Assembly (NCBI GenBank): GCA_037443705.1
Contig: JBBINV010000001.1
Coordinates: 1-64,000, forward strand
Length of the DNA: 64,000 bases
Source of the DNA: 2-02-FULL-66-14 sp037443705
Lineage (GTDB): Bacteria; Pseudomonadota; Gammaproteobacteria; Burkholderiales; SG8-39
Direction: 5' to 3'
Part shown: positions 11,648-20,199 of the stretch, piece after piece
Numbering within the stretch: the first letter of the stretch is position 1
Layout of the letters: each line of letters opens with the position of its first letter
The notes under the pieces: model-generated
What the model saw: the letters and a program-made list of their open reading frames with translations, nothing else
Databases searched by the model: none
What the model was told of the DNA's origin: nothing
Translations under genes and position numbers: made by a program

Positions 11648-12982
11648 TCAACCTTTCAACACCTGTTCGAGCAGGTGATAGTCGCGGTTGAGGGCGTGGT
11701 CCTTCTTGCGCAGCGTCGCAATGGTGCGGCACGCGTGCAGCACGGTGGTGTGATCACGGTTGCCGAACGCCTCACCGATCTCCGGCAGGCTCATCTGCGT
11801 CAGGTCCTTGGCGAGCGCCATCGCGACCTGGCGCGGCCGGGCTACGTTGCGGGAGCGCTTCTTCGAGTGCATGTCCGAGACCTTGATCTTGAAATATTCC
11901 GAAACCGTCTTCTGGATTCCCTCCACCGTGATCAGGCGGTTGGCGACGTTCAGGATGTCGCGGAGCGCCTCGCGCGCGAGCTCCAGCGACATCTCCCGCC
12001 CGGTGAAGCGCGCGTAGGCAAGCACCTTCTTGAGCGCTCCCTCGAGCTCGCGCACGTTCGAGCGGATGTGCTTGGCGATGAAGAACGCGATGTCCTCGGG
12101 GAGCTGCGTCGCCTCGGCCTCGGCCTTCTTCAGCACGATCGCCACTCGCATCTCGAGCTCCGGGGGCTCGATGCCGACCGTCAGACCCCAGCCGAAACGC
12201 GAGATCAGGCGCTCCTGCATTCCCGCGATCTCCTTCGGGTAGGTATCGCAGGTGATCACGATCTGCTTGTGCGCCTCGACGAGGGCGTTGAACGCGTAGA
12301 AAAACTCCTCCTGGGTGCGATCCTTGTTGGAGAAAAACTGGATGTCGTCGATGAGCAGCAGGTCGAGCGAGTGATAGTAGCGCTTGAACTCGTCGAACGA
12401 TTTCTGCTGGTAGGCGCGTACCACGTCGGTCACGTATTGCTCGGCGTGGGTATAGCGGATGCGCGCCTGTGGCCGCGCCGCCGCGACGTGGTTGCCGATC
12501 GCCTGCAGCAGGTGCGTTTTCCCCAGGCCGACCCCGCCGTAGATGAACAGGGGGTTGTACGAGATGCCGGGGTTTTCGGCCACCTGGACGGCCGCGGCGC
12601 GAGCGAGCTGGTTGGCCTTCCCGGTGACGAAGGTATCGAAGGTGAAGCTGCGGTTGAGGCGCGCGCGCTCCAGGCCCGTCACCGGCTCGCCGTTGCCCCG
12701 CGTCGATCCCGGTTGCGGCCGCGCGGGCGGCTCGGGCAGACGCGCCAGCACGAACCGCACCCCGAGGCTGCGGCCGCTCGCCTCGGCCGCGGCGCGCTCG
12801 ATCCGCGTCGCGAAGCGCTCGCGCACCAGCTCCAGCACAAAACGGTTCGGGGCCGTGAGCACCAGGGTATCGGGACTCGCGTCCTCGGCCTCTGGCGCCA
12901 GCGGTCGGATCCAGGTGTTGAACTGTTGCGGGGGGAGCTCCTGCTCGAGCCGCTGCAGGCACGCATCCCAGAGGGTTGGCAT
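11648..12982 (-). CDS. dnaA: chromosomal replication initiator DnaA
   Basis: AAA+ ATPase that binds DnaA boxes and melts the origin. Domain I is at the N-terminus (MPTLWDACLQRLEQELPPQQF, NTWIRPL), followed by a short Pro-rich linker, the AAA+ core with Walker A GGVGLGKTHLL, Walker B DLLLIDDIQFF and GWGLTVGIEPPELEMR, and domain IV with the DNA-binding signature SLPEIGEAFGNRDHTTVLHACR. Length from the chosen ATG (12980-12982) is 444 residues. The longer open frame upstream has no domain I similarity. No ribosome-binding site precedes the ATG and a -10-like element lies only 7 nt upstream, so the mRNA could be leaderless. Confidence 0.97.
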   Translation of the reverse strand: MPTLWDACLQRLEQELPPQQFNTWIRPLAPEAEDASPDTLVLTAPNRFVLELVRERFATRIERAAAEASGRSLGVRFVLARLPEPPARPQPGSTRGNGEPVTGLERARLNRSFTFDTFVTGKANQLARAAAVQVAENPGISYNPLFIYGGVGLGKTHLLQAIGNHVAAARPQARIRYTHAEQYVTDVVRAYQQKSFDEFKRYYHSLDLLLIDDIQFFSNKDRTQEEFFYAFNALVEAHKQIVITCDTYPKEIAGMQERLISRFGWGLTVGIEPPELEMRVAIVLKKAEAEATQLPEDIAFFIAKHIRSNVRELEGALKKVLAYARFTGREMSLELAREALRDILNVANRLITVEGIQKTVSEYFKIKVSDMHSKKRSRNVARPRQVAMALAKDLTQMSLPEIGEAFGNRDHTTVLHACRTIATLRKKDHALNRDYHLLEQVLKG

Positions 12983-12989
12983 CGGACGA

Positions 12990-13018
12990 ATTTTACCCGT
13001 TCGGCGACGAGTTATCCA
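12990..13018 (-). promoter_or_regulatory. candidate dnaA promoter with an overlapping DnaA box
   Basis: On the minus strand TAAAAT (12990-12995) and TGGATA (13013-13018) are 17 nt apart. The -35-like hexamer lies inside the perfect DnaA box TTATCCACA at 13012-13020 (plus-strand reading). DnaA binding would therefore cover the promoter, as in known dnaA autoregulation. The predicted start site falls within about 2 nt of the dnaA ATG. Confidence 0.45.
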
Positions 13019-13020
13019 CA
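13012..13020 (+). promoter_or_regulatory. DnaA box (rpmH-dnaA intergenic)
   Basis: Perfect match to TTATCCACA between the divergent dnaA and rpmH genes. It is identical to the box at 11631-11639 on the other side of dnaA. Confidence 0.8.
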
Positions 13021-13044
13021 GCGCGGCGCGGCGATCTCCGCGAT

Positions 13045-13074
13045 TTGACAATGCCGAGCGCAGCACGCTCTAAT
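13045..13074 (+). promoter_or_regulatory. sigma-70 promoter of the rpmH operon
   Basis: Perfect -35 TTGACA (13045-13050), an 18-nt spacer and TCTAAT (13069-13074, five of six consensus bases) lie 22 nt before the rpmH ATG. A strong promoter is expected for a ribosomal protein gene. Confidence 0.75.
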
Positions 13075-13096
13075 ACCGCCCTTTTTCCGGTCGAAC

Positions 13097-13237
13097 ATGC
13101 CGAAAAAGCGTACCTATCAGCCCTCGAAAACGCGGCGAGCGCGCCGCCACGGCTTTCTCGTGCGTGCGCGCACGCGCGGGGGGCGCGCCGTGCTGCGCGC
13201 GCGCCGCGCCAAGGGCCGCAAGCGCCTCGGTCTGTAA
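13097..13237 (+). CDS. rpmH: 50S ribosomal protein L34
   Basis: A 46-residue, highly basic ribosomal protein. The sequence begins MPKKRTYQPSKTRRARRHGF and ends RAKGRKRLGL, diagnostic of L34; the family usually starts MKRTYQPS, so this copy has a two-residue N-terminal addition. It is the first gene of rpmH-rnpA-yidD-yidC-mnmE, divergent from dnaA as in most bacteria. Confidence 0.97.
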   Translation: MPKKRTYQPSKTRRARRHGFLVRARTRGGRAVLRARRAKGRKRLGL

Positions 13238-13250
13238 GGCCGCCCGCATC

Positions 13251-13607
13251 GTGCTCGAAGGCAAGACGCGGGCACGATTCGGGCTCGGGGCCCGGCGCAG
13301 GCTTTCCCGGCGCGCGCAATTCGTGCGGCTCCTGCGCCAGGGGGCGCGCCGCAGTATCTCGGGCTATGCACTTTATTTCGAGCGGCGGCCGGACGGCCCG
13401 CCGCGGCTCGGGATCCTGGTCACGCGCAAGCATGCGACTCGCGCGACCGAGCGGAACTACCTCAAGCGCTGCATCCGAGAGGCCTTCAGGCTGGAGCAGG
13501 AGGCGCTCGGCGCGCTCGACCTGCTGGTGCGGCCGCCCTACGGCGCGCGGCCCGGCGCGCCGATGATCGCGCGGCTGCGGGAGATTTTTGCGAGGCTGGA
13601 CCGATGA
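13251..13607 (+). CDS. rnpA: ribonuclease P protein component
   Basis: Protein cofactor of RNase P, which trims the 5' ends of tRNA precursors. ARFGLGARRRLSRRAQF at the N-terminus and the RNR-type signature TRKHATRATERNYLKRCIREAFR identify it. From the GTG at 13251 it has 118 residues, normal for the family; the frame is open upstream, but only through the rpmH coding region. It starts 13 bp after rpmH and overlaps yidD by 4 nt (ATGA). Confidence 0.93.
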   Translation: MLEGKTRARFGLGARRRLSRRAQFVRLLRQGARRSISGYALYFERRPDGPPRLGILVTRKHATRATERNYLKRCIREAFRLEQEALGALDLLVRPPYGARPGAPMIARLREIFARLDR

Positions 13608-13834
13608 ACGCACTGTTGCGCTCGATCGTGCGGGGATACCGGTACTTCGTCAGTCCGATGTTCGGCCCTTCGTGCCGCTTCCACCCGAGTTGCTCCGAGT
13701 ACGCCGAGCAGGCGCTCGCCCGGCACGGCGTGCTGCGCGGGACCTGGCTCAGCGCGGCGCGTCTGTGCCGCTGCGGTCCCTGGCACCCGGGCGGGCATGA
13801 CCCGGTGCCCGAGCTGCGCCGGCCCCGCGCCTGA
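13604..13834 (+). CDS. yidD: membrane protein insertion efficiency factor YidD
   Basis: Small (76 residues) membrane-associated protein that helps YidC-dependent insertion. The signature RGYRYFVSPMFGPSCRFHPSCSEYAEQALARHG, with its conserved Cys and His residues, is intact (cited region is about residues 10-42), followed by RCGPWHPGGHDPVP. Its ATG overlaps the rnpA stop, indicating coupled translation, and yidC follows after 13 bp. Confidence 0.95.
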   Translation: MNALLRSIVRGYRYFVSPMFGPSCRFHPSCSEYAEQALARHGVLRGTWLSAARLCRCGPWHPGGHDPVPELRRPRA

Positions 13835-13847
13835 TCGCGGTCCCGCC

Positions 13848-15503
13848 ATGGATACACAGCGACTGATCCTTTTCTTCGTCTTCAGCTTCTCGCTGCTGCT
13901 GCTCTGGGACGCGTGGCAGAAGCAGTACGCGCCCAAGCCCCCGGCGGGCGCGCCCGTCGTGAAGGAGGCGCCGTCGGTTCCGGCGCCAGCCGGTAAGCCG
14001 GCGGTCGCGCCGCCGGTGGCGGGCGGCGCTGTCCCGAGCGCGGCCCGGGCCGCAAAGGGCGAGATCGTGATCGTACGGACCGACCTGCTCGTGGCAGAGA
14101 TCGACACGCTCGGCGCGACCCTCAGGCGCGTGGAGCTGCTCAGGCACAAGGACGCGGTCGATCCCTCGAAGAATTTCGTCCTGCTCGGCCCGGAGCATCG
14201 GTACGAGGCGCAAAGCGGGCTTGCGGGCGAAGGCGGACCCAACCACCGCACGCTCTGGCGGGTGCTTGCGGGCGAGCGCTCGCTTGGCGAGGGCCGCGAC
14301 ACGCTCGAGCTGCGCCTGGCTGCCGAGGGCCGGGACGGCATCGCGGTCGAGAAGGTCTACACCTTCCGGCGCGACAGCTACGTAATCGACGTCGCGCTCG
14401 AGCTGAAGAACGGCGGCGCCTCGCCGCACGGCGGCTTCGCCTATTTCCAGACCACGCACGACGGCAGGACCTCGGGCAACGGAAACTCGCTCGCGCAGTC
14501 CTTCGGCGCGCAGAGTTTCACCGGGTTCGCGACCTTTTCCGCCGAGCGCAAGTTCGAAAAGATCGCGGCCGGCGATCTCGACAAGGGCAAGGCCGACTAC
14601 GTGAAGCACGCCGCCGACGGCTGGCTCGCGTTCGTACAGCATTATTTTGTTTCGGCATGGCTTCCTCCCGAGCGGCTCGCGCGCGACTACGTCGTGGAGC
14701 GCCGCCAGGACGGTACCTACGCGGGGCGGCTCCTCGTTGCACTGCCGTCGATCGCGCCGGGGGCGAGCGCACGGACTGCCGTGGGTTTTTACGCCGGTCC
14801 CCAAGAGCAGCGGCGGCTCAAGGCAGCGGCCCCGGGGCTCGACCTCGTGGTGGATTACGGCTGGCTCACGATCATCGCCTGGCCGCTGTTCTGGCTGCTC
14901 GAGAAGTGCTACGCGCTCTCGGGCAACTGGGGCGTCGCGATCATTTTGCTCACCGTGCTGATCAAGCTGCTCTTTTTCCCGCTGTCGGCCGCGAGCTACA
15001 AGTCGATGGCGAAGATGAAGCTGATCACGCCGCGCCTCACCAGGATTCGCGAGATGTACGCGCACGACCGCGCCAAGATGAACCAGGCGATGATGGAGCT
15101 CTACAAGACCGAAAGGATCAACCCGCTCGGCGGCTGCTTCCCGATCCTGGTCCAGATCCCCGTGTTCATCGCGCTCTACTGGGTGCTGCTCGCGGCGATC
15201 GAGCTGCGCCACGCCCCGTTCGTGCTCTGGATCAAGGATCTGTCGGCGCTCGATCCCTATTACGTGCTGCCGGTGCTGATGACCATCACCATGGTGGTGC
15301 AGACGAAGATGAACCCTACGCCGCCCGATCCGGTGCAGGCCAAGGTGATGCAGTTCATGCCGTACGTCTTCAGCATCTTCTTCTTCTTCTTTCCGGCCGG
15401 GCTGGTGCTGTATTGGCTCGTCAACAACATCCTCTCGATCCTCCAGCAGTGGCAGATCCAGCGCATGTTCGACCGCGACAAGCCTGCCCATGCCAGGAAG
15501 TGA
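13848..15503 (+). CDS. yidC: membrane protein insertase YidC
   Basis: Inner-membrane insertase for Sec-dependent and independent proteins, including ATP synthase subunit c encoded downstream in this window. It has an N-terminal membrane anchor (LILFFVFSFSLLLLW, residues about 6-20), a Pro/Ala-rich linker, the large periplasmic P1 domain, and a conserved C-terminal five-helix core (NWGVAIILLTVLIKLLFFPLS; MKLITPRL; MMELYKTERINPLGGCFPIL; FIALYWVLL). Length is 551 residues. The start MDTQRLILFF at 13848 matches the family; an ATG 17 codons upstream lies in the yidD tail and is rejected. Confidence 0.97.
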   Translation: MDTQRLILFFVFSFSLLLLWDAWQKQYAPKPPAGAPVVKEAPSVPAPAGKPAVAPPVAGGAVPSAARAAKGEIVIVRTDLLVAEIDTLGATLRRVELLRHKDAVDPSKNFVLLGPEHRYEAQSGLAGEGGPNHRTLWRVLAGERSLGEGRDTLELRLAAEGRDGIAVEKVYTFRRDSYVIDVALELKNGGASPHGGFAYFQTTHDGRTSGNGNSLAQSFGAQSFTGFATFSAERKFEKIAAGDLDKGKADYVKHAADGWLAFVQHYFVSAWLPPERLARDYVVERRQDGTYAGRLLVALPSIAPGASARTAVGFYAGPQEQRRLKAAAPGLDLVVDYGWLTIIAWPLFWLLEKCYALSGNWGVAIILLTVLIKLLFFPLSAASYKSMAKMKLITPRLTRIREMYAHDRAKMNQAMMELYKTERINPLGGCFPILVQIPVFIALYWVLLAAIELRHAPFVLWIKDLSALDPYYVLPVLMTITMVVQTKMNPTPPDPVQAKVMQFMPYVFSIFFFFFPAGLVLYWLVNNILSILQQWQIQRMFDRDKPAHARK

Positions 15504-16812
15504 CCTAAACCGGGACACGATCGCGGCGGTGGCCACTGCGCCGGGCCGCGGCGGCATCGCAGTGGTACGCATGTCGGGGCCGCGGGTTCCGGATATCGCC
15601 CGTGCGCTGCTCGGTTTCCTGCCGGCGCCGCGTCACGCCACGCTCTGCACGGCGCGCGACGCGCGCGGCGAGCCGATCGACGAGGGGATTGCGCTCTATT
15701 TCCCGGCGCCCCGTTCCTACACCGGCGAGGCGGTGCTCGAGTTCCAGGGCCACGGCGGCCCGGTCGTGATGCGCGTGCTCCTGGCGGCATGCCTCGACGC
15801 CGGGGCGCGTCTGGCGGAGCCGGGGGAATTCACGCGGCGCGCGTTCCTCGGCGGACGGCTCGACCTTGCGCAGGCCGAAAGCGTGGCCGATCTGATCGAC
15901 GCAGCGAGCCGCGAGGCGGCGCGCTCTGCGCTGCGCTCGCTCTCGGGGGAGTTCTCGCAGGCGATCGGGACGCTTCTCGCCCGGATCACCGAGCTTCGCG
16001 CGCTCACCGAGGCGATGCTCGATTTTCCCGAAGAGGAAGTGGACACGCTGCATCGCGAGGATGCGGCGCGGCGGCTCGCCGCGGTGCGCGCGTCGCTCGA
16101 GGAGGTGCTTTCCAAGTCGCGCCAGGGGAGCCTGCTGCGCGAAGGAATCCACGTCGTGATCGCGGGACGGCCGAACGTAGGTAAGTCGAGCCTGCTCAAC
16201 AGGCTCGCGGGCGAGGAGCGCGCGATCGTCACCGCAGTGCCCGGCACGACGCGGGATCTCGTGCGCGAGGACATCGCGATCGAAGGCGTGCCGCTGCGCG
16301 TGGTGGATACCGCGGGGCTCCGGGAGACCGCGGACGAGGTCGAACGCATCGGCATAGCGCGCGCAAGGCAGGAGGCCGCGCGCGCCGACATCCTCCTCGT
16401 AGTGCTCGACGCGAGCGAACCGGTCGCGCCCGACTCCTTGCCGCAGGGGATTCGATCGATCCGCGTCCTGAACAAGATCGATCTCATCGGCAGGCGCCCG
16501 TCGGCTTGCGCCGGCGAAGTCTGGCTCTCCGCAAAGACCGGAGAAGGGGTGGAGCTGCTGCGCCGGGCGCTGCTTGCCGCAGCCGGCTGGGAAACGCACG
16601 GCGAGGGCGTGTTTCTCGCGCGCGAGCGCCACCTGCGCGCGCTGGAAGCGGCGCGCGAGCGACTCGAGGCCGCGGCGACGCAACAGGCGCGCTGGGAGTT
16701 TTTCGCCGAGGAGCTGCGCCTGGCGCAAAACGCGCTCTCCGAGGTTACGGGCGAATTCACCGCCGACGACCTGCTCGGGGAGATCTTCGCCCGGTTCTGC
16801 ATCGGGAAATGA
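15490..16812 (+). CDS. mnmE: tRNA modification GTPase MnmE (TrmE)
   Basis: GTPase that, with MnmG (encoded at 25.1 kb), installs the carboxymethylaminomethyl group on wobble U34 of certain tRNAs. The N-terminal folate-binding domain (DTIAAVATAPGRGGIAVVRMSG) is followed by a helical domain holding the G domain: GRPNVGKSSLLN at about 226-237, AVPGTTRD, DTAGLRETADEVERIG and NKIDL. The C-terminal FCIGK with the essential Cys is intact. Length is 440 residues. The start overlaps the last 14 nt of yidC. Confidence 0.97.
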   Translation: MPGSDLNRDTIAAVATAPGRGGIAVVRMSGPRVPDIARALLGFLPAPRHATLCTARDARGEPIDEGIALYFPAPRSYTGEAVLEFQGHGGPVVMRVLLAACLDAGARLAEPGEFTRRAFLGGRLDLAQAESVADLIDAASREAARSALRSLSGEFSQAIGTLLARITELRALTEAMLDFPEEEVDTLHREDAARRLAAVRASLEEVLSKSRQGSLLREGIHVVIAGRPNVGKSSLLNRLAGEERAIVTAVPGTTRDLVREDIAIEGVPLRVVDTAGLRETADEVERIGIARARQEAARADILLVVLDASEPVAPDSLPQGIRSIRVLNKIDLIGRRPSACAGEVWLSAKTGEGVELLRRALLAAAGWETHGEGVFLARERHLRALEAARERLEAAATQQARWEFFAEELRLAQNALSEVTGEFTADDLLGEIFARFCIGK

Positions 16813-16899
16813 ATAGGCCGCTGTTTTGAAACGGGAAATCGAATCGTTCCGGCCGCGGCGTGCCGAGGGTAGAATCCCTGCACGCTGATCGCTGCAGTC

Positions 16900-16931
16900 G
16901 GCCCGGGAGATTTGCCCGGGCCGTTTTGTTT
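16900..16931 (+). terminator. Rho-independent terminator-like hairpin in front of pckG
   Basis: GGCCCGGG (16900-16907) and CCCGGGCC (16915-16922) form a perfect 8-bp stem with a 7-nt loop, followed by GTTTTGTTT. It is 87 nt after the mnmE stop and could end that operon. A -10-like TAGAAT at 16870-16875 lies upstream of the hairpin, and the pckG start is only 17 nt downstream, so a pckG transcript starting there would contain it and it could act as an attenuator. Confidence 0.65.
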
Positions 16932-16948
16932 GAAGGAACCGCACCGCC

Positions 16949-18802
16949 ATGAGTCAATCCCGCGACACCTCCCCGAGCGAAATCGCCGACGCCCCCGCCT
17001 GGGTAAGGCACCAGGCGCTGAAGCGCTGGGTGGCGAAAATCGCGCGCCTCACGAAGCCCGAGCGCGTGCTCTGGTGCGACGGCTCGCAGGCCGAGTACGA
17101 CCGGCTGTGCGGCGAGCTCGTCAGCGCCGGTACGTTTATTCGCCTCAATCCCGAGCTTCGGCCGAACAGCTTTCTCGCGCGCTCGCACGCATCGGACGTG
17201 GCGCGGATGGAGGATCGGACCTTCATCTGCAGCGAGAAGAAGGACGATGCCGGCCCGACCAACAACTGGGTCGAGCCGCGCGAGATGCGCGCAACGCTCG
17301 ACCGGTTGTTCGAGGGCTGCATGCGCGGGCGCACGATGTACGTCGTGCCCTTTTCGATGGGGCCGATCGGCTCGCACATCGCGCAGATCGGCGTCGAGAT
17401 CTCGGACTCGGCCTATGTCGTCGCGAACATGCGCATCATGACGCGCATGGGCCGCGCGGTGATCGACTGGCTGGGCGAGGACGGCGATTTCGTGCCCTGC
17501 GTGCATTCGGTCGGCGCGCCGCTCGCGCCAGGACAGGCCGACGTGGCCTGGCCGAGCAACGAGAAAGAGAAGTGGATCGTGCATTTCCCCGAGACGCGCG
17601 AAATCTGGTCGTACGGTTCGGGCTACGGCGGCAATGCGCTGCTCGGCAAGAAGTGCCTTGCGCTCCGCATCGCCTCGGTCATGGCGCGCGACGAAGGCTG
17701 GCTCGCCGAGCACATGCTGATCCTCGGGGTGGAATCCCCGTCCGGCGACAAGAGCTACGTGTGCGCCGCGTTCCCGTCGGCCTGCGGCAAGACCAACCTC
17801 GCGATGCTGATTCCGCCGCCGGCGTTCAAGGGCTGGAAGGTGACCACGATCGGCGAGGACATCGCCTGGATCAAGCCGGGACAGGACGGGCGGCTCTACG
17901 CGATCAACCCGGAGGCCGGCGTATTCGGCGTCGCTCCCGGCACGTCGCTCCAGACGAACGCCAACGCGATGCGGATGATGCGCGAGAACGTCATTTTCAC
18001 GAACGTCGCGCTGACGCCCGAGGGCGACGTGTGGTGGGAGGGCATGACCGCGACGCCGCCGCCGCGGCTCGTCGACTGGCAGGGAAAGGACTGGACGCCA
18101 GAGGAGGCGATGAGGACGGGACGCCTCGCGGCGCACCCCAATTCGCGCTTCACGGCGCCGGCGGCGCAGTGCCCGTCGATCGACCCCAAGTGGCAGGATC
18201 CGGGCGGCGTGCCGATCGCGGCGTTCGTCTTTGGAGGCCGGCGCTCGGCCACCGTGCCGCTCGTCGTCGAGGCGCAGAGCTGGGAGCACGGCGTGTACAT
18301 GGGCGCGACCCTCGGCTCGGAAACCACGGCCGCGATCACGGGCAAGGTCGGAGTGGTGCGGCGCGATCCCATGGCGATGATCGCGTTCTGCGGCTATCAC
18401 ATGGGCGATTATTTCGCGCACTGGCTGCGGATGGGCCGGGCTGTGCACCATGCGCCGAAGATCTTCCGCGTCAACTGGTTCCGCAAGGATGCGAACGGCA
18501 AGTTCGTGTGGCCGGGGTTCTCCGAGAACATGCGGGTGCTCGCCTGGATCGTCGAGCGCTGCCACGGCCGCGCCGGGGGCGCGCAGACGCCGCTCGGCGT
18601 GATGCCGCGCTACGAAGACCTGGACTGGGCGGGGCTCGATGGTTTCGGGCGCGAGCGCTACGCGGAACTCGAGCGCGTCGACGGAGCCGCGTGGCAGGCG
18701 GAGCTCGCCTCGCACGACGAGTTGCTCGCAAGACTGGGGGAGAAGCTGCCGCGCGAGCTCGAGCTTCGGCGCACGCAGCTGCACGAGAAGCTCGCCGCCT
18801 GA
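16949..18802 (+). CDS. pckG: phosphoenolpyruvate carboxykinase (GTP)
   Basis: Converts oxaloacetate and GTP to phosphoenolpyruvate, CO2 and GDP, the entry to gluconeogenesis when the cell grows on organic acids. The GTP-type signature with P-loop and active-site Cys, FPSACGKTN, is at about residues 275-283. Upstream are LNPELRPNSFLARSHASDVARMEDRTFIC and YVVPFSMGPIGS, downstream NPEAGVFGVAPGTS and HNSRFTAP-like AHPNSRFTAPAAQCPSI. Length is 617 residues, typical. The ATG has GAAGGA as ribosome-binding site. A class III aminotransferase gene begins one base after its stop, so the two are probably co-translated. Confidence 0.97.
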   Translation: MSQSRDTSPSEIADAPAWVRHQALKRWVAKIARLTKPERVLWCDGSQAEYDRLCGELVSAGTFIRLNPELRPNSFLARSHASDVARMEDRTFICSEKKDDAGPTNNWVEPREMRATLDRLFEGCMRGRTMYVVPFSMGPIGSHIAQIGVEISDSAYVVANMRIMTRMGRAVIDWLGEDGDFVPCVHSVGAPLAPGQADVAWPSNEKEKWIVHFPETREIWSYGSGYGGNALLGKKCLALRIASVMARDEGWLAEHMLILGVESPSGDKSYVCAAFPSACGKTNLAMLIPPPAFKGWKVTTIGEDIAWIKPGQDGRLYAINPEAGVFGVAPGTSLQTNANAMRMMRENVIFTNVALTPEGDVWWEGMTATPPPRLVDWQGKDWTPEEAMRTGRLAAHPNSRFTAPAAQCPSIDPKWQDPGGVPIAAFVFGGRRSATVPLVVEAQSWEHGVYMGATLGSETTAAITGKVGVVRRDPMAMIAFCGYHMGDYFAHWLRMGRAVHHAPKIFRVNWFRKDANGKFVWPGFSENMRVLAWIVERCHGRAGGAQTPLGVMPRYEDLDWAGLDGFGRERYAELERVDGAAWQAELASHDELLARLGEKLPRELELRRTQLHEKLAA

Positions 18803-18803
18803 C

Positions 18804-20168
18804 GTGAGCCGGGTCTTCCACCGCAATCCGCGCGAGGCCTACCGCGTCGCGGTGCGCGGCGAGGGGCCCTATCTGATCGACGGCGAGGACCGCCGCTACC
18901 TCGACGCCTCGGGCGGCGCCGCGGTTTCTTGCCTCGGGCACTCGGATCGCGCGGTGATCGACGCGATCAGGCAGCAGCTCGACCGGCTGCCCTTCGCGCA
19001 CACGTCGTTCTTCACCAACGAGCCGATGGAGGCGCTCGCGGACACGCTTGTTTCGCGCTCGAACGGCGCCTTCGGTCGCGTTTATTTCGTCTCCGGCGGC
19101 TCCGAGGCGGTGGAAGCCGCGCTCAAGCTCGCGCGCCAGTACTTCGTGGAGCGTGGCGAACCGCAGCGGCGCCACGTGATCGCGCGGCGCCAGTCCTATC
19201 ACGGCAACACGCTCGGCGCGCTTGCGGTCGGCGGCAATCGGTGGCGCCGCAAGCAGTTCGCGCCGCTGCTGATCGAGACGACCCATGTTTCGCCGTGCTA
19301 CGCGTATCGCGAGCGCGTGCCGGGGGAAGGCGACGCGCAGTACGCCGATCGCCTCGCCGCGGAGCTCGATCGCGAGATCCGGCGCCTGGGCGCCGATACG
19401 GTGATCGCCTTCGTCGCCGAAACCGTGGCCGGTGCGACGCTCGGCGCGGTCCCGCCGGTGCCGGGGTACTTCCGGCGAGTGCGCGAGATATGCGATCGCT
19501 ACGGCGTGCTGCTGATCCTCGACGAGGTCATGTGCGGCATGGGGCGCTGCGGCGCGCTCTGGACGTTCGAGCAGGAGGGCATCGTTCCGGACCTCGCGAC
19601 GATCGCCAAGGGCCTGGGCGCGGGCTATCAGCCGATCGGCGCCGTGATGGTCGCGCAGCGCGTCTACGACGCGATCGTCGCCGGGAGCGGCTTTTTCCAG
19701 CATGGCCATACCTACCTCGGGCACGCCGCCGCCTGCGCCGGCGCCCTCGCCGTGCAGAAGCGCCTGCATGAAGACGGGGTTCTTTCCGGCGTGCTTCCCC
19801 TCGGAAGGATCCTCGAGCAGAAATTGAAGAATGCGTTCGGCGATCACCCCAACGTCGGCGACATCCGCGGCCGGGGCCTGTTCTGGGGGCTTGAGCTGGT
19901 CGCGGATCGCGCGACCCGGACACCGTTCGACCCCGGGCTTCGCGTTCATGTGCGCTTGAAACGCGAGGCGATGAACGCGGGACTGCTGTGCTATCCGATG
20001 GGCGGCACGGTCGACGGGGAGCGGGGCGATCACGTGCTGCTCGCGCCGCCGTTCATCGTGACCGAGGCGCAGCTCGACGAGCTGGTTGGCAAGCTCGCGC
20101 GTGCGCTCGAGTCGGCGCTCGCGGGAACGCCCGCGGGCGCCCTTGCCCGGGGGAGGGTCCTTGGCTAA
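18804..20168 (+). CDS. class III (omega) aminotransferase
   Basis: PLP-dependent aminotransferase of fold type I, 454 residues from the GTG at 18804. Class III features are the N-terminal YLIDGEDRRYLDASGGAAVSCLGH, the PLP-phosphate region VSGGSEAVEAALKLARQY, RQSYHGNTLGAL, the cofactor-binding Asp in LILDEVMCGMGR and the Schiff-base Lys at about residue 269 in TIAKGLGAGYQPIGAV. Such enzymes act on omega-amino acids, polyamines or beta-amino acids; the substrate cannot be told. It directly follows pckG and precedes a TAXI-TRAP receptor by 31 bp, so the transported compound may be related to its substrate. Confidence 0.9.
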   Translation: MSRVFHRNPREAYRVAVRGEGPYLIDGEDRRYLDASGGAAVSCLGHSDRAVIDAIRQQLDRLPFAHTSFFTNEPMEALADTLVSRSNGAFGRVYFVSGGSEAVEAALKLARQYFVERGEPQRRHVIARRQSYHGNTLGALAVGGNRWRRKQFAPLLIETTHVSPCYAYRERVPGEGDAQYADRLAAELDREIRRLGADTVIAFVAETVAGATLGAVPPVPGYFRRVREICDRYGVLLILDEVMCGMGRCGALWTFEQEGIVPDLATIAKGLGAGYQPIGAVMVAQRVYDAIVAGSGFFQHGHTYLGHAAACAGALAVQKRLHEDGVLSGVLPLGRILEQKLKNAFGDHPNVGDIRGRGLFWGLELVADRATRTPFDPGLRVHVRLKREAMNAGLLCYPMGGTVDGERGDHVLLAPPFIVTEAQLDELVGKLARALESALAGTPAGALARGRVLG

Positions 20169-20199
20169 GCTAGTCGCATCACAGAGGAGGAGGCGAAAA

